Positions 1 through 9,800 of a DNA stretch of 14,134 nt are shown here, in pieces. This stretch comes from Phoronis ovalis. Its lineage: Eukaryota > Phoronida > Phoronidae. The position numbers and the translations under genes were made by a program. The stretch lies in contig JAOXYB010049391.1 in the NCBI GenBank assembly GCA_028565635.1, positions 1-14,134 of the forward strand. Direction: 5' to 3'. Position 1 is the stretch's first letter, and the number at the start of each line of letters is the position of its first letter. The notes beneath the pieces are model-generated. The model searched no databases and was not told the DNA's origin. It saw only the letters and a program-made list of their open reading frames with translations.

Positions 1-717
1 AAACAATATTGAAAATTGTCACGTAAAAGACGATACCAATGCTGGGTATCCTATAGATAGGATAAACAGCAAAAATTCTAAATATAATACTTATTTTAAA
101 TTTTATTAAGTTGTTATATTTCCGTGAATGTATGCTTAGTTTGCATGTGTAGTATTAGGGGAGAGACTGGAACAGCCATGCATGAGAAGAGTCTATTACA
201 CAAAGATTGAGCACAAAACGTACAGTCATAGATACAGCTAAAGTGTGTGAATTTAACATGTTAAACCGCAAAGTAAAATTATTTTTATAGAAATGTCTGT
301 ATGAATATGGACTACTAGTAAGTGTTTTTTTTACCTTCACTTTAATGGTCTTTTGAGGCTCTTTATTAACACACAATAACAATGATAGCGACTACTTTAC
401 AAGTGCAGAAATAAATACAGCCATTAATTATTGAAATTACTTCTCTGCTGGTAAAGCTGTAAACTTGCCAAGTTAGCTGGAATACTAATTACCAGTAAAT
501 AAATGTTTACTACACTCTGCACGCCACTGTACCAGGTAATATTTTGTGGCCACTCATCTTGTTATTACTGAATCATTTTTGATAAAATGCATTTGAACCT
601 CTAAACACAGATAGAAATTGGTAATTATATTATTTATTTATATACTTGCCTTGTAAACATTGTTAACAAAAGAATAATGAATCAATAACATATGGAACAC
701 AAAAATGAATCCCTTAC
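1..717 (-). other. Synaptojanin intron 19 or 3' region, unresolved
   Basis: This stretch lies 3' of the last traced exon. I found no proline-rich or NPF-containing coding segment in it, so the real next exon may be beyond the edge. A possible short terminal exon lies at 510-567, and AATAAA on the minus strand occurs at 362-367 and 102-107. The rest is A+T-rich with no recognisable element. Confidence 0.5.
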
Positions 718-857
718 CTGAAATCCTCTCCTAACAAACTATTTGTTGTAGCATTAAATAAGGACAGTGTGTTAGGTGCACAAAATTTAATCTCCTGATG
801 AATTTGTTCCTGCCACTCTAAACTGCGAAGGCGCACAGCTAACCTTTTACCACAGAT
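718..857 (-). CDS. Synj: Synaptojanin exon 19 (last exon traced)
   Basis: Encodes residues 938-983 plus two bases of codon 984. It ends the RRM-like domain ([13 protein letters not shown]) and includes SLLGEDF, which recalls the SLLGED-type sequence just after this domain in vertebrates. The acceptor is TTATTTTACAG and the donor TTCAG|GTAAGGG, phase 2. The next exon is unproven. Confidence 0.9.
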
Positions 858-3800
858 CTGTAAAATAAACATACAATTAATTCCAGACTATTTTTGAATG
901 AGTTCTAAATTAATAATTATACAAACAAATACTAAAATCATCTTTTATTATGGAAAAGAAACTAACTTTAGGTAGTCCCATGTGGTAACAGAGAACATTA
1001 TGTGCAAGGCAGTATTTTTGTCTTTTTTAAAGATTTTCCTTTAGAAGTGAAGAATCCAGTCAACAAAATTTGCTCTGAAATCTGGGACTGAACTGTTTAT
1101 GTTCCGTGCATTAATTTTAACTAATTTTAATGTCACATGTCCACAAACACCTCTCACCTGTTTGTCATCATCATTAAATTTAAGAGCATCCAGGGCCACT
1201 TGTCCAGTTTTAAAAGACAACCACATTTCACCAGACAGAAATCTTAAAAAGTAGTATAAAAATATTATAATATGATTTCACATTATTAGTCTGAACTGAA
1301 ATGCATTTATAATTGGAAGAGATTTACTGTACTTATCCAAAAGATGTTAAGTAGACATTCAGCAAGGATTTTTTAAATTATCACTTGGACAACTTTTGTT
1401 AATTAATGCTCGGCTAACAGTCACCTCATGTGATTTCCTTATACACTGATAAAACGATTAAGATTTTACAAAATTAACATCATTTCTTTTAAGACTTTAT
1501 CTTCTGTCTATTTACCTGACAAGTAGTATTTCACCAACTTCACTAAAAGCCACCAGAATATCATCCATAAGATCATAATCAAACTCTGAGCCATCAGCCA
1601 TTGAAACAATGACAGTGCCATCTGGTGGTCCTTGAGAACTAATGATATCATCATAAACAGCCTCTCTTCTTGATTCGTCCACTTGAAGAACCTCTATATC
1701 AAGAAGTGCAAGAACTGGTCTGAAAAACAAACATTAGTAACACTACACAATATGATTAAGTGGCACTGCACTGGGCTGAAAAGCAATTGAGTTAATTGCA
1801 CTCATACGTCACAAATATATACCTCTTCTAACATGACTGGATCACTTCAAAGACCAAATCTAAGTTTTGGTTTTGCCTGAGAAAGGCCTGGTAGTATAAC
1901 ATTTCCTCCATATTTTGCATACTATACAGAATAACTAGTATAAAATACTGAAAGTTGAATTATTTCGAAAAGTAAAATACCTATGATCCGATGTCTTGAA
2001 TTCTGACCGGTTATATAATAGTAATTTCCCAGAATTCCAAGGGTTTTCATCATCATCTTTTGTTCCTGGCAACTTTTTCCGTTTCCATAATATTCTGTCT
2101 GTCCAAGCTGGTGTGCGACACTTTTCACTCGTGTCATAATCATCACAAAACAAGTCATATTTGTATGTGGGAGCAAAGTTTGGTTTCCCTTCAAGAAAGC
2201 CTTGAAACACCTGATATAAATAAAATATAGCAGTCGTTCAAATCACTTATATCATGGGCTATCAAAAAACTGTTGATCTGTCAGATAGATCAATCTCTGT
2301 TTAAATGGCCTGAAAAGTGATAATTACTAGACTGCATCTTGCACGATATGATTTTTTAAAAAAATTTCAAAACCATGAAAATGTGCTTGTAACTTTTATG
2401 AATAACTTATTTTGTGAAAAGATCTTGCAAGTGCAAACACATGAGCTATAGCATAAATGTTAGTAGAACATTTTCTTACATTTCCAGCTTCTTTCTGGAC
2501 TATGAGCTGATCAGCAGACTGCAGGGCTGTCCAATTTTGATTAGCCACTAGGTTCAATACTTCCTCTCTGGGTAAGTCAATTCTATAGTTAAAATCTCCA
2601 CACCAAAAGACGTAGTCGTGAGATGCTAGAGTTCGTCCCTAAACATTGAAACAATATACTGAGTAGAATCCTAGGAGATCTTAAAAGAATAATGAAAGTC
2701 TTGATTACCCAATGAAGGGGTGTCAAAAAAAAGACTCGTACCGAAAAAAAGTTTCCAAACCTAATAATTTTACAAGTAGTGACACATGGCGACACAGTAT
2801 ATTGGCTTCCAACACAGAATTTTTTTAGATAGTCATTTAGGATTCAAGATTGCCATAAAATATTCCACAATAAATTTAATCCACTTTTTTGTTGAAGTTA
2901 GTCCATTTCTTTGCGATTTATTTCACTTCAAATTTTCAATTCCAGAATGATCTAGCAAACATTTTGATCTAAGTTTCGTACTTTCTGTGCTATCAAATAA
3001 TAAGTTTTTGCTAGAACTATTATAACTTAGTTATATCAAGGTAAATATATTCCTTAACTATAGTCAAAGTCTATTGATATTGCCGCCGCTAACCTTCATA
3101 ATAAAAATGTTCCCTTTCAGATCCACATAAACATTTTCATTAAATTTCGTTTAAATATGACATCCAGTACTTTCTGAGAAAGCTTCAAACAAAAGTATTG
3201 CTATCATGAGTTTATATACTAATAGGTAATCACATCTAATTTATACACATTATATGGTTAACGATGTGAACTCTTAATAATCCTAGAATAATTGGTTTGG
3301 AATAACAGTCTATCAGTCAAAGAAGTTTGACATTTCAGTAATATAAGTAGTCAGAATCAGACAATTGTCGACCAACAAACACAATTAAGCTGAAATCCTA
3401 CACTGTGCAGAACTAATAAGGAACCAAATAGTGTATTTATTGCAAAAAATACTGCAGTGAAACCCACATTTAAACAGCAACATAAGACATTAAACATACA
3501 TTTTATTTACTACAGCATAGTTTACCTTGCACTGTTCCTGAGAAAAACAAAAAGTTTTGAAATGAATAAGAACACACCGAAGAGTGGCTAAATTATATTT
3601 TGAGTCTTAGACGAACACAAACTAGTGCGTTAATAAGATTTTCAAGTCACTCAGTCCCAAATCTATCATGATTTTATACCTAATATTAATAGATGAGCTG
3701 CTGAATAGTTTTTATATGTTGATCAGAAGAACTATCCAACAATTTTTTAATTACAGTACATATTTACGAATATTTTAGGACATCTTTCAATAAAAACTGA

Positions 3801-6800
3801 AAAGTTTTTTGAGTTAAGTAATCATTACATTCTCACCATTGGGAATGCTATCTTTTTTGAAATATCTGCAAAGTCATCATTTCTCTCCTTTGCCTGTGAT
3901 TGGCCAGCAGTTAAATGTGCGCAGACAAAGCATAATGATGTACTGTGAAACATGAAGCGGATTGTCACACCTCCCTTGTTGCCTGTGGCTCCACCTAATC
4001 CAGTCTTTACTGTCTCCAAGGCAACATCCCTACAATGTAATCCAATATAATCATACTGTACTCAGTTTTAGTCTTTTTTATTGAGTCTATGCACAAGAAA
4101 AACTTTAATCATATTTTGACGACAAAATTAAATATTTTTTTAATAATTATTACAATTTTGTTCACTTTAAATCTGTTTTTGACTTCAGCAAATATGATTT
4201 TTTGAAATTGTTTTGATATTAAGTAATTAAAAGTAAAAGTTACAATTCATAGAGTAGTGAGATAAGGATTTTATTAATGAATATCACAAATTTGTTACTG
4301 CAAAATTGGATCCTGGAAATTGTAAACTGATTTTTATAATCTATAGCTTTAAAAAATCTATTCCTGAGAATTTTGTATGACTGTTAAAGTTTGTTGAAGA
4401 GCAGCACTGCACTGTACCTTATGAATGGTGCATGTTGTGGTCGAACGAAGATGAACAAACAAACACCCACTAATTGTGCTGATGTCAGCAGAACATACTT
4501 ATGATCTCGAGAAACAGTCTTCTGCAATTCAGCAGCCCAAGTCTTCTGATTAGATGTACTGAAACAATGAATAAACAACAGTTACTTCTATTTTAACCTT
4601 TATCGAAATTTCCAGTCCTGTTATTTGAATCTACCTATACAAAATGATTCAGTGATTGTACAAACCAAAACAAGAATGATTCTCTTAACATTTTCAGTTG
4701 ATACTGTTATGTTGCAAATGGTATCTTTCCACTTGTAATTGCATACTTATAAACTGGCAGTGACACATTCAATACTGAGTAAAACATTCAATACGAACAC
4801 CCTTGTAAGGTTAATACAGCAACAACTTTTGTAGTCCTAATTATACAAATATGAAATCACAATGAAGGACATGATATAAATGTTGCATTATTATCATAGT
4901 CTAGACTGGCATATGACTTTGAATTGTAAACTAAAAGAAAAAGACAGTAACATTGCCTACCTGGCACTTGCTATGTTTTTTGCATTCAAGTCAACAATTT
5001 CTTCAAAGCCAATTGCATAAATATCTACAAGCCTTTCATAGTCCACTGATGAATCTATTAAATCTGTAACAGATAAAAACAAGGAATAGCATAAAGATTT
5101 TCTTCTGCACTTAATAAAAAATGTTTAAACATAGTCCTTGTTTTGTGTGGTGCAATCCAAAGAATTGATGAAGTGACAACCAAAAACGACTATTCATTCA
5201 TTTATTTCTGTCAAACTCCAGCCCCTTGTGATAATAAATCTAACAACATTACTTTGAGTAGGGTTTATTACCTGGCCTACTTTCTTTGGTTAACTTTGGC
5301 GCATCCAGTAACCAATCAGATAGTGATTCGTGTTTAAAAGCAATACTTCTAAAATGTGTGCCACCATTAACATTCCAAGTACCAATGGCAACACGGACTG
5401 ATTGCGGTTTTGTAAACTCTTGATATCTCATCACTACATCTCTAAAGAGTTTAGGAGAAGCTAAAAAATTATAACAAACATAAAGCCAAGGTTTATTGAC
5501 TCTGCTTTTATCATCAGAGAATGACATTACAATCTACAAATACATTTTTGTGCACATTTTCTCCACAAGGATGACTTTATGTCAAGTTTGAGACACATAT
5601 GATGGCCAAAGAGAGTGGGAGAGACATTCATGGGCATTTGAAAACATGCTCCCCAATGCAAAGCGAGTGTGTCCAGCTATATATCGATAATAAATAAATA
5701 TTAAATGGTGTGTTCAAGCTGTCTTGATATATAGAGATGAATCTAAACATTACAGTGCAAAGACACACTTCTATTCAAAAACTATGACCATGTATGGAGT
5801 TTCTAATAGAGTACCTGTATTTCGTACTTCTACAGTCTCGACTATTCTTTACAGCCTGTTTTATTTCCCATGAACAAATTCAATAAATGACAAAAATGTT
5901 TGCTTACCATGTAGGTTAGTAGTTGATAAAAATGCTCTTGCTTTATCAGCTAATTCACTTCTGAGTGTATTCCCAAGTAGTAGAATGTCAATAGCTTCTT
6001 GTTTAGTGCCGTCAAGAAAATTATTTTGTACTGTTCGGGCTGCAGAGCGAACAGCATTCTGGGACTAAAGGAAGAATAAAAAAATTATTTTAAAAACAGC
6101 ATTAATTCAAAGAAATATATTTAACATATGATTACTCTAATTTCCAATCAGTTTGTAGCAATTGCATCAAAACGATGACATTTAATACAACTTACAGAGT
6201 AAATGAAAATTATTATAAATAATATCAAAATGAAATTTATTTCCATTTTTTCCAATTCTTATTTTAAATGCCTATTTAAACGCAGTAACATTTTCTCTTT
6301 ACTACTACTTACATCCTAGTTCTACATAGGAAAACTACAAGAAATGAAAATTGAACAGAACACACAAACATGGTCTTATCAGAAGATAATAACTACAATC
6401 CAAAAATAAAACAAAAAATGAAGCCCATTCATAAATAAAATTAACAAAATTCTGAAATTTCACAGCAGCCAAGGCGTAAAAGCACTCAAGTCACTTCATT
6501 TATTGTTAAATTTGGTTAAAAACAGTGAATGAACAAGCTTTAGGCTGCATGAAGGTATAATATGAGAAAGGAAGATTTAACATTATTAGTAAAGGTATGA
6601 AGTGTATAATCATCAAGCCCTAGTTACAGTTATGGCGATGAAGTAAGCAGCATTTAAAGCAGCTTTCCACTTAGCACTGTGCTGTGTGGCATCATTGTCA
6701 TCGTCATTCTAAAATATTATTAGTTGCTATGTTGAAATGTTGTTCTTTCTCATTCAAATTTTGTCGTGATTTGTAGAAATGAAATGTACTAGTTGTAGCA

Positions 6801-9800
6801 ATTTCATAAAATGCAATCAGAGATTATAATGAATAGGTATTTTGGCATTTTACATTCGTGCACTTATAAATAGGGTTCACTTATAAATAGGGTTCAGAAC
6901 TCAACTTCAGTAAAAAAAATACAAGATATTCTAATTTTAAGAAAAAAATAATTTAATTCAAAAAAAGATAACTTTGAAATACACAGATTTAAGCATTATG
7001 GACCTGGAGATGCTGACATCAAAGTCTACATGTTACTACCTTTGATCGGCCACCTCCTAATGCACCAGTACCAGCATAAATTTTACTGACATGATCCCCA
7101 TTCAGAGCCCAGATTTGTTTATATACTTCTTGGAATCTTGATATCATCTGTGGTTTATTTGCTAATCCGAGACATTCCAGCTGCTTGTTCAGGATCTGAA
7201 AAAAAATTAGCAAATTTTACACAAAGTCAGTCTGACAGTTCAATTGTTTTTACACACTTTTGAACAGAAGGGAATATGTGTTGCCCAAGGCGTAGGCAAT
7301 ACATGTATATCCATTGTATGGATCAGGCCTAGGGCAGCTTGATAACTGATCACAGGAGTATACATCATACTGTAAGTAAGTGTAACAAAAGCACTATCAA
7401 GTGATACTATTTCACGTAGTGCTGTGCGGGCATTCAACTTCAATTCATTAAACATTCTAAGTTTATGAATTAAAAATATCCTGTGGAATCCAGTGAGAAC
7501 AAATGATTCATTAATTAGATTACAACTCCAAATGCTAGTATAAATAGTGGCAGCCAATGTACATCCAACAGTTATTAACTAAGTACAGTTTAAAATAATT
7601 AAGAAAACTATAATTATACAAGACAAGCGCTTTATTTTTTTGTATGAAAAAGACTTACTATTAATCCGAACATACACTGCACAGCATTGGTTCTGTCTAG
7701 ACAATCCACACAATTTGTTCTGATGCATCCTGTTTGGTGGCTAAAAATATAATCACTTGATTACGGTCATATTGTGTAGGTACCAACCAAATATTTATTA
7801 TAATAGGGGTGTGTCAAAACAATATTAATAAAATTGGGGTTTTTAGCTTCTTTTGTTCACTTCTGAAACACTTACTTGAGAACTTCACTTCCTTGACAAT
7901 AAAAGAAACCAAAATCGTCTAGTTGCTTAGCTACACCATCTCTCAGTTTGACCAGATTTTTTGTATTACTTCTACATTCTGTGTGGTAGTCAAAAGAAAT
8001 CATTGGTACATCCATACTGTGGCTAGAAGCCTTGTGGTGATTCTGTAGAGGAAAAAACAAATCACAATACAGTAAGAATTGCCTACAATTAACAGGTAAA
8101 GATTTACAATTGCATTCTAGATTTAAGCATTTGTAGTTGTAAGAAAAGCAGCGACTTTCACTGCAATATGATAGCCAATGTTCTCGTGGATAGGTTAAGG
8201 TTAACAAGTCTTTCAAATCAACAGACTCTTCTTCTCAGCCAGATATTGATATAAACTAGCAGTAAAACAAATGTGATTCTTCAATTTGCTAGAAAGCAAT
8301 CGTTTGTTGTAAAGACTGTACCCTTCTAGATTATTTATAGTTACACCATTGTTTAGAAATTCGACATAAGAGTAATGTGAATCATTGCAGGATGTTGCTG
8401 ATATTTCATAGGTTTTAAGATTCTACATGTAGGCACCTTTGACAGTTTCAACAGTTATTAATGTCACTAGTCTCTCATAGTCAGACTCATATTTTTCAGT
8501 ATTTTATTCAGTTGTCATTATCTTTCATAGTCATTTTCCACTCACCAAATTTGTTAGCAGCTATACAGTTTAGTGTACCTTAAATGCTTGACTAAGCATG
8601 TGTTCCCCTTCTTTACTTCCCAGTAAGTTGATTATAACTTGGTCTCCATATTGTTGCTTCAACGTATACAAATGACGGTCAAAAGCAGGAGCCGACGCCT
8701 CGTAACCTCGTGACATCTTCACTTTATGAGAGCCGACCTATAATACAAGCATAAAGGTCATCTTTCATGTTACAGATAGGAGATTAATTTTACGAGTTAC
8801 CAATAATTAAACACAATATCATGTTTAAAATATATATTTTGCTGTGACACAAATTTTCATTTTACCAGTATGGCCTTACAACTGATTGGTATATGACTGT
8901 TGAATTTATTACAGTGTGGTGTCATTCCAAAAATGAACTGTGCAAGAAAGTCATCCAATATTCAATAAAAATAAACTTAATTTCATGTTTACACGATTCT
9001 TGTTAAACAATAAACACAAACTAATGGCAATAAATATATAAACACAGGTACTCAAAATATTGTCACACATCTACAGTTTTGCACATACCTGAATACCTGG
9101 TTGTTCCCAAAAGAGAGGCACAGATCCTCGAGTTTGAACATAAGAGGATATTGTGTCATCTAAGAATATAACCTGTAATTTAACAACAACCAATTCTCTA
9201 TAAGCATTTATATTAATGTAGTGCAAAAAGCAATTATCACAGATGGTACAACATGCGTAACTTAGATACAGCAAAGCAACTCTAAATAAGGGCTACACAT
9301 ACTAACTTTTTTGTTTAAAAATGATACACGTTTCAATAGTTGACACACATGAGTCTTGCACTCATTTGTGATTCTTGGTAATTATCTAATAGCAAGAGTA
9401 TTTCATAAGCCTTCCTCTCCTACCTGTTCTGTTTCACAGAAATTCGCCACCTGTCCATCATCGTTCACACCTCGCACATTGAATCTTGTTCCAGCACGTT
9501 CACAGCTAAGACGGGATATGATACACGCTTTGGCTTGTTTGTGTGCTGCGTAAATTGTCCGAATCTCTACACCTCCACACATTATTTTCAGCAGCCACTG
9601 ATCACAGTCAATGTCAAAGCGCTGTAGATGAAGGTACAGGCTCCGATTCCTACACAACAAAGTAAATTTAAGTGAACTATGAAACTAAAAAAAATCTTCC
9701 CAATCAAATTTTTTTCCTGTGAAAGCCTTTGATCGTAGTATTAAATTTTACCACTGCAATAAATTATAATATTTTTTAAATGCTGACAGCTGATATCTTA

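Larger units (their letters stand above)
6065..7039 (-). other. Synaptojanin intron 9 (975 bases)
   Basis: Separates the Sac-domain end from the linker exon. It contains two short features listed separately: a possible cassette exon at 6628-6708 and a 17-base tandem duplication at 6861-6894. Otherwise it is A+T-rich with no recognised element. Confidence 0.7.

Noticed and set aside
155-382. Minus-strand 75-codon frame with KEPQKTIKVKVKK as a candidate next synaptojanin exon.
   Set aside because: Possible acceptors put the continuing phase 2 frame into an early stop, and the sequence does not resemble the synaptojanin tail.
2589-2795. Minus-strand 68-codon frame overlapping exon 15.
   Set aside because: It is a different frame from the conserved WCGDFNYR reading and mostly intronic.
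8043-8216. Upstream extension of the exon 7 frame into intron 6.
   Set aside because: Family similarity begins exactly at the acceptor TCCTCTACAG (NHHKAS), and the exon 6 to exon 7 junction is phase-consistent without it.
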